A DNA stretch of 64,000 nucleotides from positions 1 to 64,000 of the forward strand of contig CAIUSV010000088.1 of NCBI GenBank assembly GCA_903901915.1, in the 5' to 3' direction. Origin of the DNA: an uncultured Rhodospirillaceae bacterium (lineage in GTDB: Bacteria > Pseudomonadota > Alphaproteobacteria > Rhodospirillales > Magnetospirillaceae). Positions 8,270 to 17,608 of the stretch are shown piece by piece. Positions within the stretch are counted from its first letter, which is position 1, and each line of letters starts with the position of its first letter. Below the pieces are notes generated by a model. That model ran no database searches. It worked only from the letters and a program-made list of their open reading frames with translations, and was not told the origin of the DNA. Both the position numbers and the translations under genes were made by a program.

Positions 8270-10974
8270 GCTGGGTGCCAGGCCTTGCCTTCGCCGCGCC
8301 GTGGGCGCTGGGGCTGCTGACGCTGCTGCCGCTGCTGTGGCGGCTGCTGAGGGTGACGCCGCCGGAACCGGTGCTGGTGCGCTTCCCCGCCATCCGCCTG
8401 CTGCTCGGCATCCCCGACCGCGACCAAACCCCGGCCGGTATGCCGCCCTGGCTGCTGGCGCTGCGGCTGGCGCTGACGGCGGCACTGATCCTGGCGGCGG
8501 CACGGCCGCTGCTTGACCCCGCCCGGCCCCAGACCCTGGCCGCCGGGGCGCTGCTGGCGGTGATCGACGACGGCTGGGCCGCCGCCCGCGATTGGCCGGC
8601 ACGGCGCGACCATCTCGACGGGTTGATGGCCGCCGCCGAACGGAGCGGACGGCCGGTACTGCTGCTGGGAACCGCCCCTTCGGCCGACGGCGGCCCCATC
8701 GCTCCGCCCCGGCTGACTCCTGCGGCCGAGGCCCGTGCCGCCCTGGCCGGACTGGCACCCAAGCCTTGGGCCACCGACCGCCGCGCCGTCGCCCTGGCGC
8801 TGAAGGATATCTCGCGGGAGCGGGTGGCGCGGGCGGTATGGCTGAGTGACGGGCTAGACGGCGACGGCGTGGCGGAGCTGGCGCGGACACTGCAGAACCA
8901 GGCCGGGGGGCTGGAAGTGATCGAGGGACGGAGCGGCCGACTGTTACTGCCGCCCGCCGAGGATTCCCCGCCCGACCGCTTGACCACCACGATCCGCCGC
9001 CTGCCGGAGCCACGGGCCGAGGCGGTGACGGTGCGCGGCCTGGATGCCGCCGGCACCGTGCTGGTCCGGCAAGAAGCCACCCTGGAGCCCGGCCGCGGCG
9101 AGGCGGCGGTGACGCTGACCCTGCCGCCCGAACTGCGCAACCGGCTGGTCCGGATCGATATCGAGGGTGAGGCCGGGACCGGCTCGACCGTCCTGCTCGA
9201 TGAACGTTGGCGCCGCCGCTCGGTGGGGCTGGCCGGTGGCGGCCAGGGCGGCACACCGCTGCTCGACCGGCTCTACTATGTGGACCGGGCGTTGGCGCCC
9301 TATGCCGATCTCCGGCGCGGTGACGCCGCCGAACTGACGGGCGACGACGGCCCCGCCGTGGTGGTACTGGCCGACCTGCCGGTGGCCGCCGGGCCACTGG
9401 CCGACCGGCTGGCGGCACGGGTGCGCCAGGGCGCCGTGCTGGTACGCTTTGCCGGGCCGCTGCTGGCCCAGGCGGTCGGCGCCGACACCGACCCGCTGCT
9501 GCCGGTGCGGCTGCGCGGCGGCGGCCGCGCCCTGGGCGGCGCCATGTCATGGACGACGCCGATGAAGCTGGCGCCATTTCCCGAAGGCAGCCCCTTCCTC
9601 GGCCTGACGGTGCCCGCCGAGGTCGAGGTTACCGCCCAGGTGCTGGCCGAGCCGTCGCCCGAGCTGGCGTCGCGCGGTTGGGCCTCACTGACCGACGGCA
9701 CCCCGCTGGTCACCGCCGAACGTCTGGGCAAGGGCTGGGTGGTGCTGATCCATACCACCGGTAACGCCGAATGGAGCAATCTGGCCCTGTCGGGCCTGTT
9801 CGTCGACATGCTGCGACGGCTGGTGGCGCTGTCCCAGGGCGGTGGCGGCGCCGTCGCCGGTGGGGCGCCGCTGCCGCCGGCCCTGCTGCTCGACGGATTC
9901 GGCCGTACCTCCGCCCCCGGCGGCGTCGCCGCCCCCATCACCGACGGGATCGGACAAACCCGGCCGGGGCCGCGCCATCCACCCGGCCTCTACGGCCCCG
10001 CCGAAGGCCTCGTCGCCTTCAACCTGTCGCCGACGGTGGCACCCCTCCTGCCGCTGACGCCGCCGCCCGGAAGCATCTTTGCCACCCTGGGCGGCCAACG
10101 GGCGGAGATCGACCTCGGCCCCGCCCTGCTGATCGCCGCGCTGCTGCTGGCAGTGGCCGACGTACTGGCGTCGCTGTGGCTGCGGGGCGCGCTGCGACGC
10201 GCCTTGCCGCTGCTGCTGCTGCTGGCAATTCCGTTTGAAGCCTCCGCCGCCCCCGCCGCCACTCCCATCGATGCCGCCCTGGCCACCCGGCTGGCCTGCG
10301 TCCGGACCGCCGACGCCGCCGTCGATCGCGACTGCCTCGCCGGACTCAAGGGCCTGTCCCAAATCGTCGGCGAACGCTCGACCGCCAGCCTGGCCGACCC
10401 GGTGTCGGTGGATATCGAGCATGACCCGGTGGTGTTCTATCCGTTGCTGTACTGGCGGATGACGCCGGGCCAGACGCCGCCGTCGGCCGCCGCCGTGGCG
10501 CGGCTCAACGCCTATATGGCCAAGGGCGGCCTGATCGTGTTCGACACCGCCGACCAGGGCGAGGCCGCCATGGCAGCCGCCGCCCCCGACCTCGCCCACC
10601 TGCGCGCCCTGGTGCAGGGACTGGCGTTGCCGCCATTGGCGCCGCTGGCCGCCGACCATGTGCTCAACCGCGCCTTCTACCTGTTGAAGGAGGCGCCGGG
10701 GCGCAGCGACGGCGGCGTGGTCTGGATCGAACGGGGCGGCGCCGGCGGCGGCAATGACGGGGTATCGCCGGTGGTGCTGGGCGGCAACGACTGGACCGGC
10801 GCCTGGGCGGTGGACGAGCGCGGCCGACCGCTGCACGCGGTGGTTCCCGGCGGCGAACGCCAACGCGAGATGGCCTACCGCTTCGGCGTCAATCTGGTGA
10901 TGTACGCCCTGACCGGCAATTACAAGGCCGATCAGGTCCACCTGCCGGCGATCATGGAGCGGTTGGGGCGATGA
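8266..10974 (+). CDS. BatA-N / DUF4159 double-domain membrane protein
   Basis: 902 residues. The N-terminus has the BatA-type pattern: a membrane helix (about 7-25), RFPAIRLL, and a second helix (about 64-80) ending ARPLLDP. A long periplasmic-type region follows, then further hydrophobic segments at about 620-660. The C-terminal 220 residues match DUF4159, starting near VDIEHDPVVFYPLLYWR and containing LNAYMAKGGLIVFDT. Such proteins belong to the MoxR/DUF58 cluster of alphaproteobacteria; their molecular role is not established. Start is ATG 8266. The stop overlaps the next start (ATGA), indicating translational coupling. Confidence 0.9.
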   Translation: MSWVPGLAFAAPWALGLLTLLPLLWRLLRVTPPEPVLVRFPAIRLLLGIPDRDQTPAGMPPWLLALRLALTAALILAAARPLLDPARPQTLAAGALLAVIDDGWAAARDWPARRDHLDGLMAAAERSGRPVLLLGTAPSADGGPIAPPRLTPAAEARAALAGLAPKPWATDRRAVALALKDISRERVARAVWLSDGLDGDGVAELARTLQNQAGGLEVIEGRSGRLLLPPAEDSPPDRLTTTIRRLPEPRAEAVTVRGLDAAGTVLVRQEATLEPGRGEAAVTLTLPPELRNRLVRIDIEGEAGTGSTVLLDERWRRRSVGLAGGGQGGTPLLDRLYYVDRALAPYADLRRGDAAELTGDDGPAVVVLADLPVAAGPLADRLAARVRQGAVLVRFAGPLLAQAVGADTDPLLPVRLRGGGRALGGAMSWTTPMKLAPFPEGSPFLGLTVPAEVEVTAQVLAEPSPELASRGWASLTDGTPLVTAERLGKGWVVLIHTTGNAEWSNLALSGLFVDMLRRLVALSQGGGGAVAGGAPLPPALLLDGFGRTSAPGGVAAPITDGIGQTRPGPRHPPGLYGPAEGLVAFNLSPTVAPLLPLTPPPGSIFATLGGQRAEIDLGPALLIAALLLAVADVLASLWLRGALRRALPLLLLLAIPFEASAAPAATPIDAALATRLACVRTADAAVDRDCLAGLKGLSQIVGERSTASLADPVSVDIEHDPVVFYPLLYWRMTPGQTPPSAAAVARLNAYMAKGGLIVFDTADQGEAAMAAAAPDLAHLRALVQGLALPPLAPLAADHVLNRAFYLLKEAPGRSDGGVVWIERGGAGGGNDGVSPVVLGGNDWTGAWAVDERGRPLHAVVPGGERQREMAYRFGVNLVMYALTGNYKADQVHLPAIMERLGR

Positions 10975-13043
10975 CCGGCTTGACCTCCACCATTGCGTTG
11001 TCACCGCTGGTCCCCTGGCCGTGGTTCGGGGGATTGGCGGTCGTCGCGGCGCTGGCGGCGGGTTTGGGATTGGTTCGGCGGGTGCGGGGGGCGTGGTGGC
11101 GGCTCGGCGTGTTCGCGGTGTTGCTGGCGGCGCTGGCCAATCCCCGCCTGATCGCCGAAAACCGGCGCGGCCTGCCCGATGTCGCCCTGGTGGTGGTGGA
11201 TCAGACTCTGTCGCAGACCATCGGCGATCGCCCGGCCCAGACCGAAGCGGCATTGGCCGAGTTGCGCCGGCGCCTCGACCGCATGGCCAATCTGGAGGTC
11301 AGGGTGGAACGGGTAACCAGCCCGGCCGGGACCGACGACGGCACCCGGCTGTTCGCGGCGGTGGAGCGCACCCTGGCCGATCTGCCGCGCCGCCGCCTCG
11401 CCGGAGTGGTGATGATCACCGACGGCCGCGTCCACGATGTCCCGGCCGACCTCGGTCGCTCGCTCGCCGCCCCGGTCCATGTCCTGCTCACCGGTCGTCC
11501 GGGCGAGCGCGACCGTCGGCTGGTGCTGGGCCAGAGTCCCGGCTTCGCCCTGGTCGGCCGCACCGCCACCTTCGGCTTCCGGGTCGAGGATCAGGGCGGC
11601 GGCGGCGATGTCCCGGTCAGCATCCGCATCGACGGCCAGCCCCATGCCGTATTGACGGTGCCACTCAACCGCGACGCCACCCTGGAAGTGCCGATCCGCC
11701 ATGCCGGCCAGAACGTGATCGAACTGGAGGCCGAGGCCGGTCCGGGAGAACTGTCGCTGCTCAACAATCGCACCGCCATCGCCATCTCGGGCGTGCGCGA
11801 CCGCCTCAAGGTGCTGCTGATCTCGGGCGAGCCCCATGCCGGCGAACGCACCTGGCGCAACCTGCTGAAGGCGGATCCGGCGGTGGATCTGGTTCATTTC
11901 ACCATCCTGCGGCCCCCGGAAAAGGACGACCGCACCCCCATCCGCGAGCTGTCGCTGATCACTTTTCCGGTGCGCGAGCTGTTCGAGGACAAGCTGGGCG
12001 ACTTTGATCTGGTGATCTTCGACCGCTACCGCCGCCGCGGCGTGCTGTCGTCGGCCTATTATCGCAACCTCGCCCGCTATGTCCGCCGTGGCGGCGCCCT
12101 GCTGGCGGCGGTGGGACCGGAATTCGCCGAACCCGGCGGCATCGCCGATTCGCCGCTGGCCGAGATATTGCCGGGTAGCCCCACCGGCGCCGTCATCTCC
12201 GGCGCCTTCCGCCCCAGCGTCACCGAGATCGGCCGGCGGCATCCGGTCACCGCCGGCCTGCCCGGCGCCCGCGCCGGTGATGCCGCCTGGGGATCGTGGA
12301 TGCGCCAGATCGAGATCACCCCGCCCCGTGGCACTCCCGTGCTGGCCGGCGCCGACGGCAAGCCGCTGGTGGTGCTGGACCGGGTCGGCGACGGCCGCGT
12401 CGCCATGGTGCTGTCCGACACCATCTGGCTGTGGGCGCGCGGCTGGGAAGGCGGCGGCCCCCACGGGGAACTGCTGCGACGCCTCGCCCACTGGCTGATG
12501 AAGGAACCCGAGCTGGAGGAAAACGCCCTGGCCGCCGAAATCGCCGGCGCCACCCTGACGGTAACCCGGCGCAGTCTCGACCCGGCGCCCACCGAGGTCG
12601 GCGTCACCAGCCCCGACGGCCAGCGCCGGGCGGTGACGTTGGAGGACCAGGGCGACGGCAGCGCCATCGGCCGTATCGCCGTCACCCAGCCGGGCCTGTG
12701 GCGGGCCGAGGATGGCGACGGACGGGTCGCCGTCGCCGCCGCCGGTTCGCCCGCCCCGCTGGAGCTGGCCGAACTGACCGCCAGCCCTGACCGTCTGGCG
12801 CCGGTGGCGGCGGCTACCCGGGGCGGCATCGCCTGGTTGTCCCAGGGCGGCGTTCCCGAAATCCGCCGGGTTGGATCGGGCGTCGCCGCCGGACGCGGCT
12901 GGCTCGGTCTGGCCGAGAAGGGCGACTATGTGGTCGAAGGTATTCGCGAAATTGCCCTGCTGCCGACACCGATCCTGCTGCTGCTGGGCCTCGGCGGCCT
13001 GCTGGCGGCGTGGCGGCGCGAGGGGCGGCGCGAGGGGCGGTGA
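10971..13043 (+). CDS. Large membrane protein of the MoxR/Bat operon with VWA-like and amidotransferase-like regions
   Basis: 690 residues. Two N-terminal helices (about 10-35 and 42-58) are followed by a VWA-like strand VALVVVDQTLSQT. The central part (about 280-510) has a class I glutamine amidotransferase-like fold by pattern: LKVLLISGEPHAGERTW, DLVIFDRYRR, then GDGRVAMVLSDTIWLWARG. I see no catalytic cysteine at the expected nucleophile elbow, so it is probably non-enzymatic. A last helix (about 662-680) precedes a basic tail ending in a repeated REGR. It overlaps the preceding gene by 4 bases and ends the operon. I know such proteins only as DUF/unnamed members of this cluster. Confidence 0.85.
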   Translation: MTGLTSTIALSPLVPWPWFGGLAVVAALAAGLGLVRRVRGAWWRLGVFAVLLAALANPRLIAENRRGLPDVALVVVDQTLSQTIGDRPAQTEAALAELRRRLDRMANLEVRVERVTSPAGTDDGTRLFAAVERTLADLPRRRLAGVVMITDGRVHDVPADLGRSLAAPVHVLLTGRPGERDRRLVLGQSPGFALVGRTATFGFRVEDQGGGGDVPVSIRIDGQPHAVLTVPLNRDATLEVPIRHAGQNVIELEAEAGPGELSLLNNRTAIAISGVRDRLKVLLISGEPHAGERTWRNLLKADPAVDLVHFTILRPPEKDDRTPIRELSLITFPVRELFEDKLGDFDLVIFDRYRRRGVLSSAYYRNLARYVRRGGALLAAVGPEFAEPGGIADSPLAEILPGSPTGAVISGAFRPSVTEIGRRHPVTAGLPGARAGDAAWGSWMRQIEITPPRGTPVLAGADGKPLVVLDRVGDGRVAMVLSDTIWLWARGWEGGGPHGELLRRLAHWLMKEPELEENALAAEIAGATLTVTRRSLDPAPTEVGVTSPDGQRRAVTLEDQGDGSAIGRIAVTQPGLWRAEDGDGRVAVAAAGSPAPLELAELTASPDRLAPVAAATRGGIAWLSQGGVPEIRRVGSGVAAGRGWLGLAEKGDYVVEGIREIALLPTPILLLLGLGGLLAAWRREGRREGR

Positions 13044-13105
13044 CCATTTTTTCCAGCATCGTCCGATTCGATTTGGAATATCGGATTCGCTGATGTAAGG
13101 AGTTC

Positions 13106-13120
13106 TTACCTATAGGTTAA
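13106..13120. promoter_or_regulatory. CtrA-like site TTAC-N7-TTAA upstream of the M23/bactofilin operon
   Basis: The 202-bp gap before the M23 peptidase gene contains TTAC at 13106-13109, seven bases, then TTAA at 13117-13120. This is one mismatch from the alphaproteobacterial CtrA consensus TTAA-N7-TTAA, and it includes the perfect 10-bp palindrome ACCTATAGGT at 13108-13117. The match is short enough to occur by chance, but a cell-cycle regulator upstream of cell-wall and bactofilin genes would make sense. Confidence 0.3.
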
Positions 13121-13245
13121 CGCGGGGGCACTGGGTACACTGGCCCCGCCTTGGTCCGGACGGACGATAGCCCGATGGCTAGCGGTCGTCGGGAGCGGAC
13201 CTTCGGAGCATACGGGTCATCCGAAAAAGTGGGGGGCGGACGACA

Positions 13246-14460
13246 GTGACGGACGAGCGAACCATCCCCACGGGGGCGATTCCCGTGGCAGGCAAGCGGA
13301 TCAAGGCGTTGCGCCGGGCGGTCTCGTGGGTCATCCCCGAGTGGCAGGTGTTCATCCGCCGGCCCGACGGCAGCGCCGAACAGTTCACCTTCACCCGCAA
13401 GCGGCAATTGCAGGTCATCGCCGGCATGGTGGTGATGGCGGTATGGGCCGGCACGGTATCCACCCTGCTGACCCGCCAGCCCGAGGAACTGACCGCCAAG
13501 GAACGCCGGCTGGAAGAAATGATGGCCGCCACCCGCGCCGCCCAGCATCGGCTGGCCTCGTCGCAGAAGATGGTGGCGGACATGGCCCGCGAGGTCGATC
13601 TGGTCCACTCCAACCTGATGGTGCTGGCGGAATCCAACGCCGCCCTGGCCAAGGACCATCCCGTTGCCGTGGCGACGGCGCCGACGCGCCGACGCGGTGC
13701 CTCCGAGCCGGCATGGAACGAGGATGGCCAGCCCGCCAGCGACGAGGCCCGCGCCGTGCGCGAACAGGTGCGCCGGCTGGAATCCTCGCTGGAACGGCTC
13801 AAATCGACCTATTCCCAGGCGGTGCTGAACACCAGCGCCGCCGCCGCGTCACGCATTTCCGACGCCGAAAAGTCGCTGTCGCGCCTGGGCCTCGACGCCC
13901 AGCGCATGGTCGACCACCAGCAGCGCGAGGGGGGGCGCGGCGGCCCCTTCATTCCGATCAGCCCGGCTTCGGCCGATTCCAGCCTGTCCGGCCTGCTCGA
14001 CCGTCTCGACCGCTGGAGCGGCGTCAAGGCGGTGATGCAGAAGATGCCGCTGGGCGAGCCGCTGCACCAGGATTACGACATCAATTCCGGCTTCGGCGCC
14101 CGCAACGACCCGCTGAACCGCCGCACCGGCATGCACGAGGGCGTCGATCTCGGCGCGGCGTTCGGCAGCCCGGTCTATGCCACCGGCGAAGGCGTGGTCG
14201 AGTTCGCCGGCCCGTGGGACCGCTACGGCCTGACCGTCGACATCAATCACGGCAACGGTGTCTCCACCCGCTACGCCCACCTTTCCCGGATCAAGATCAA
14301 GGAAGGCCAAAAGGTAAGCCGCTCGACCGTCATCGGCATGCTGGGCAGTACCGGTCGCTCCACCGGCCCCCACCTCCATTACGAAGTCCGTCTGTCCGAC
14401 GCCCCCAAAGACCCCCTCAAATTCATCGCGGCAGGTGAAGATGCTCCCAAAGCTCGGTAA
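13246..14460 (+). CDS. M23 family peptidoglycan endopeptidase with membrane anchor and coiled coil
   Basis: 404 residues. A single transmembrane helix at about residues 64-82 divides a short cytoplasmic tail from a periplasmic part. A coiled-coil region (about 85-210) leads to a C-terminal M23/LytM domain with GFGARNDPLNRRTGMHEGVDLG (first zinc His) and GPHLHYEV (catalytic HxH), so the site looks intact. The architecture fits LmdC-type M23 peptidases partnered with bactofilins. The start is GTG 13246 behind GGGGGGCGGA. The next gene is bactofilin, overlapping this one by 20 bases, supporting a joint role in localised peptidoglycan remodelling. Confidence 0.92.
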   Translation: MTDERTIPTGAIPVAGKRIKALRRAVSWVIPEWQVFIRRPDGSAEQFTFTRKRQLQVIAGMVVMAVWAGTVSTLLTRQPEELTAKERRLEEMMAATRAAQHRLASSQKMVADMAREVDLVHSNLMVLAESNAALAKDHPVAVATAPTRRRGASEPAWNEDGQPASDEARAVREQVRRLESSLERLKSTYSQAVLNTSAAAASRISDAEKSLSRLGLDAQRMVDHQQREGGRGGPFIPISPASADSSLSGLLDRLDRWSGVKAVMQKMPLGEPLHQDYDINSGFGARNDPLNRRTGMHEGVDLGAAFGSPVYATGEGVVEFAGPWDRYGLTVDINHGNGVSTRYAHLSRIKIKEGQKVSRSTVIGMLGSTGRSTGPHLHYEVRLSDAPKDPLKFIAAGEDAPKAR

Positions 14461-14950
14461 AGCCTTCGGCGCGGTATCCGCCGCCGCTCATCATCATGGT
14501 TCCCGCGCCACCGCCAACGGCCTGCCGTTGTCGGTGATCGGCGCCGACGTCAAGATCGTCGGCAACATCATCACCCAGGGTGAGATGCAGATCGACGGCC
14601 ATGTCGAGGGCGACATCTCGTGTCACCGCCTGCTGGTGGGCGAGGGCGGTCGCATCGCCGGTGAAGTGACCGCCGAGACCGTGCAGGTCCATGGCGAACT
14701 GACGGGCAAGATCAACGCCTCGACGGTATTCATCACCAAGTCGGCCCGGGTGACCGGCGATGTCATCCAAGACAGCCTGGAGATCGAGGCCGGCGCCATG
14801 ATGGAAGGCCGCCTGATCCGCCGGGGTGGAGGAGCCAAGCCCGCTGAATTGCCGGCGGCCGACAGGGGCAACGGCGCCGCCGAACCGGCGCAGCTCGCGC
14901 CGCCGGCAACGCCCGACCTGACCCGGGAAGAAGTCGCCGGCAACGCATGA
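14441..14950 (+). CDS. Bactofilin (polymer-forming cytoskeletal protein)
   Basis: 169 residues. The central bactofilin domain (about 25-130) shows the repetitive beta-helix pattern: VIGADVKIVGNIITQGEMQIDG, then HVEGDI, GGRIAGEV, ARVTGDV and similar turns. The ends are disordered, the C-terminus proline- and alanine-rich. Bactofilins polymerise without nucleotide at the inner face of the membrane and recruit cell-wall enzymes. I start at ATG 14441, preceded by AGGTGA; a GTG two codons upstream is possible. It overlaps the M23 gene on one side and the CorA gene (ATGA) on the other. Confidence 0.94.
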   Translation: MLPKLGKAFGAVSAAAHHHGSRATANGLPLSVIGADVKIVGNIITQGEMQIDGHVEGDISCHRLLVGEGGRIAGEVTAETVQVHGELTGKINASTVFITKSARVTGDVIQDSLEIEAGAMMEGRLIRRGGGAKPAELPAADRGNGAAEPAQLAPPATPDLTREEVAGNA

Positions 14951-15918
14951 TCACGGTTCATACCGCCGGCGCGGAGCCGGAGAGCGGTATCGGGGCGGTA
15001 TCGGCGCAAGCGGTGTGGATCGATCTGCACGGCCCGACCGCCGAAGAGACGGCGGCGGTGGAGGCGGTTATCGGCATCGCCCTGCCTTCGCGCGAGAAAA
15101 TGCAGGAGATCGAGGCATCCAGCCGGCTGATTCGCCTGGGTGATGCACTGGTAATGACCGTCCCGGTGCTGACCGGCGCCGACACCCTGGCACCACGCAC
15201 CAGCGCCGTCACCTTCGTCCTGGCCGGTCGTCTGCTGGTCACGTTGCGCCATGACAGCCCCGGGGCGATCGCCACCTACGCCGAGGGGCTGAAGCGGGCC
15301 GGACCCCGCCCGGCCTGCGGCGGCGATGTCCTGCTGGGGCTGACCGAGGCGGTGATCGACCGCATCGCCCTGGTGCTGCAACGGCTGGGCGCCGACCTCG
15401 ACGGCGCGTCGCACCGCATCTTTCATCAGCACACCCCCGACAATCGCCGCCGCCGCGCCACCACCCGCGAACTGGAAACGCTGCTGCGCACCATCGGACA
15501 TGTCGGCGATCTGGTGGGCAAGGCGCGCGAAACCCTGCTGGGATGCAAGCGCGTGACCGCCTTCCTGCCCCATTCCGATCAGGCTCTGGGAACGGCGGGC
15601 GCCTCGGCGCGGCTGGACACCATCGGCCACGATCTGCAATCGCTGACCGAATACGTCGATTTCCTCGGCAACAAGATCAACTTCCTGCTTGATGCCACCG
15701 TCGGCGTGATCGGTATCCAGCAAAATCAGGTGATCAAGGTATTCACCTTGGTATCGGTGCTGTTCCTGCCGCCGACCCTGGTGGCAAGCTGGTACGGCAT
15801 GAACTTCAAGCTCATCCCGGAATTGCAGTGGGAATACGGCTATGCCTACGCCATCGCACTGGCGGTGGTCACCGCCGTGCTGCCCTATTGGTTCTTCAAG
15901 CGCAAGGGCTGGCTGTAG
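14947..15918 (+). CDS. CorA-family divalent metal transporter (ZntB-like)
   Basis: 323 residues. Long N-terminal cytosolic domain, a helical stalk, and two C-terminal membrane helices (about 262-282 and 296-314). The signature YGMNF of the CorA pore loop is present at about 281-285, followed by KLIPELQWEYG rather than the usual MPEL spacing. CorA/ZntB proteins are pentameric Mg, Co, Ni or Zn channels; the substrate cannot be told from this sequence. The ATG overlaps the bactofilin stop (ATGA), so it is co-translated with the cell-wall pair. A mechanistic link to them is not obvious. Confidence 0.9.
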   Translation: MITVHTAGAEPESGIGAVSAQAVWIDLHGPTAEETAAVEAVIGIALPSREKMQEIEASSRLIRLGDALVMTVPVLTGADTLAPRTSAVTFVLAGRLLVTLRHDSPGAIATYAEGLKRAGPRPACGGDVLLGLTEAVIDRIALVLQRLGADLDGASHRIFHQHTPDNRRRRATTRELETLLRTIGHVGDLVGKARETLLGCKRVTAFLPHSDQALGTAGASARLDTIGHDLQSLTEYVDFLGNKINFLLDATVGVIGIQQNQVIKVFTLVSVLFLPPTLVASWYGMNFKLIPELQWEYGYAYAIALAVVTAVLPYWFFKRKGWL

Positions 15919-15919
15919 C

Positions 15920-16105
15920 CTATTTCGCCTTCGCCGCCACCTTGGCCTTGGCGGGAGCCTTGGCCTTGGTCGCCACCTTGGCTTTCCCGCCGACGGCCAG
16001 CTTGGCCTCGGCTTCCAGCCAGAAATCCATGTCGCGCCCCTCGGGCCTGCCGGCGGCATCCCACAGACGATAGGCGAGATCCTTGACGTCGGAATTATGG
16101 CTCAT
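15920..16105 (-). CDS. DUF2934 small protein with Lys/Ala-rich tail
   Basis: 61 residues from the ATG at 16103-16105 (MSHNSDVKD). The DUF2934 signature AYRLWDAAGRPEGRDMDFW is complete. The last third is almost only Lys, Ala, Val and Pro (repeated KAK and KVA), resembling histone H1-like tails. Function unknown; the tail suggests nucleic-acid or polyanion binding, an inference. The stop TAG at 15920-15922 falls just after the convergent corA stop at 15916-15918. An upstream in-frame start at 16180 is less likely because the DUF2934 domain normally begins near the N-terminus. Confidence 0.8.
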   Translation of the reverse strand: MSHNSDVKDLAYRLWDAAGRPEGRDMDFWLEAEAKLAVGGKAKVATKAKAPAKAKVAAKAK

Positions 16106-16236
16106 GCTGCCCTCGCGGATCGGTATCGGTAACGCCCCGGCCACAACCTTACCGCAGTGCGGCAACAGGCACAATCCCATACCCCCTTGCCGGCCGGCGC
16201 CGGCTCGGGAATGATGGGACCAACGAAAGGAAGACC

Positions 16237-17607
16237 ATGTCCGCCGGTGCCGACACAGCCATCGAGGCCGAGGCGCAACGCGCCTTCGCCATGGGGGCCG
16301 AGGCGTGGCGGGCGGGACAAACCGAGCGGGCGACCGAGGGATTCGGCCGGGCGGCGCTGCTGCTGCCGGGTTGGGCCGCCGCCCACGTCAATCTCGGCGC
16401 GGCGCTGCGCCGCCTGGGCCGGGCCGAGGCGGCGGTGGTGTGCTATCGCCGCGCCCTGACGCTGGAGCCCGACCAGGCCGCCACCCTGTCCAACCTGGGC
16501 AACGCGCTCCGCGACCTGGGCCGGCTGGAGGAATCGGAGGCGGCATTGCGCCGGGCGGCGGCACTGGCCCCCGACAGTATCGGCACCACCTACAATCTGG
16601 CGCTGGCGTTGCGCGACCGCCGCCAACACGACGAGGCCACCGCCCTGCTGGAGCGGATAAACGCCGCCGAGCCGAACAATGCCGAATACCGCTGGGACTT
16701 GGCGCTGTCGCGGCTGTACCAGGGCGATTACCCGCGCGGTTTCGCCGGCTACGAGGCCCGGCTGGGACTGGCGCGCAACCCGCCTCGCGCCATCGCCGGC
16801 GAACGCTGGCACGGCGGAGCGGTAGCCGGGCGGACCATATTCCTGCATTCGGAACAGGGCTTCGGCGACGCCCTGCAATTCATCCGCTATGTACCGCTGC
16901 TGGCGGCCCGAGGCGCCGCCATCGTGCTGGAATGCCTGCCCGAGCTGGCCGAGCTGTTCGCCGGGCTGCCCGGCGTGGTCGCCCTGGTGAAACTGGGGAC
17001 CCCGCCGCCACCCTATGATCTGTGGGCCCCCCTGGCCAGCCTGCCCCATCTGCTGGCCACCAGCTTCGCCACCATTCCCGCCGACGTGCCCTACCTTGCC
17101 GTCCCGGCCCGCCCCGGTCTGGTGGTGCCGCGGCCGCCCGGCACCACCTTGGCGGTTGGATTGGTCTGGGCCGGCAAGACCACGCCCCGCGACCGTTCGT
17201 GGCCGTTGGAACAGTTGCTGCCGCTGCTGGACGACCCCCGGATAGCCTGCCACAGCCTGCAAGTCGGACCGCGCGCCGCCGATCTGGCGCGCCTGGGGTT
17301 GGATCTGCTGGTGCGCGATGCCTCGGCGGCGCTGACCAGCTTCGCCGATACCGCCGCGGTGATGGCCCGGCTTGACCTGATCATCACCATCGACACCGCC
17401 ACCGCCCATCTCGCCGGCGCCCTGGGGCGGCCGACCTGGGTAGTGCTACGCTACGTCTCCGACTGGCGCTGGCGCGACGAGCCCACCGATTGCCCGTGGT
17501 ATCCCACCATGCGGCTGTTCCGCCAGCCCGCCCCCGACGACTTCGCCACCCCGGTGGCCGAGATGGCGCGGGCACTGGCCACCCTCCTGTCAGACAAGGA
17601 CCAATGA
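16237..17607 (+). CDS. TPR protein with C-terminal glycosyltransferase-like (heptosyltransferase fold) domain
   Basis: 456 residues. The first 160 contain four to five TPR units (pattern W/Y..LG.AL...GR...A......AL.L.P, for example AHVNLGAALRRLGRAEAAV and LSNLGNALRDLGRLEESE). From about residue 190 there is a glycosyltransferase family 9/41-like domain: FLHSEQGFGDALQFIRYVPLL, then VGLVWAGKTTPRDRSWPL, and IITIDTATAHLAGALGRP close to the C-terminus. This arrangement is common in alphaproteobacteria with motility or surface-glycan gene sets; the acceptor is unknown. RBS AAAGGAAG precedes the ATG. One base separates it from slyD. Confidence 0.88.
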   Translation: MSAGADTAIEAEAQRAFAMGAEAWRAGQTERATEGFGRAALLLPGWAAAHVNLGAALRRLGRAEAAVVCYRRALTLEPDQAATLSNLGNALRDLGRLEESEAALRRAAALAPDSIGTTYNLALALRDRRQHDEATALLERINAAEPNNAEYRWDLALSRLYQGDYPRGFAGYEARLGLARNPPRAIAGERWHGGAVAGRTIFLHSEQGFGDALQFIRYVPLLAARGAAIVLECLPELAELFAGLPGVVALVKLGTPPPPYDLWAPLASLPHLLATSFATIPADVPYLAVPARPGLVVPRPPGTTLAVGLVWAGKTTPRDRSWPLEQLLPLLDDPRIACHSLQVGPRAADLARLGLDLLVRDASAALTSFADTAAVMARLDLIITIDTATAHLAGALGRPTWVVLRYVSDWRWRDEPTDCPWYPTMRLFRQPAPDDFATPVAEMARALATLLSDKDQ

Positions 17608-17608
17608 C

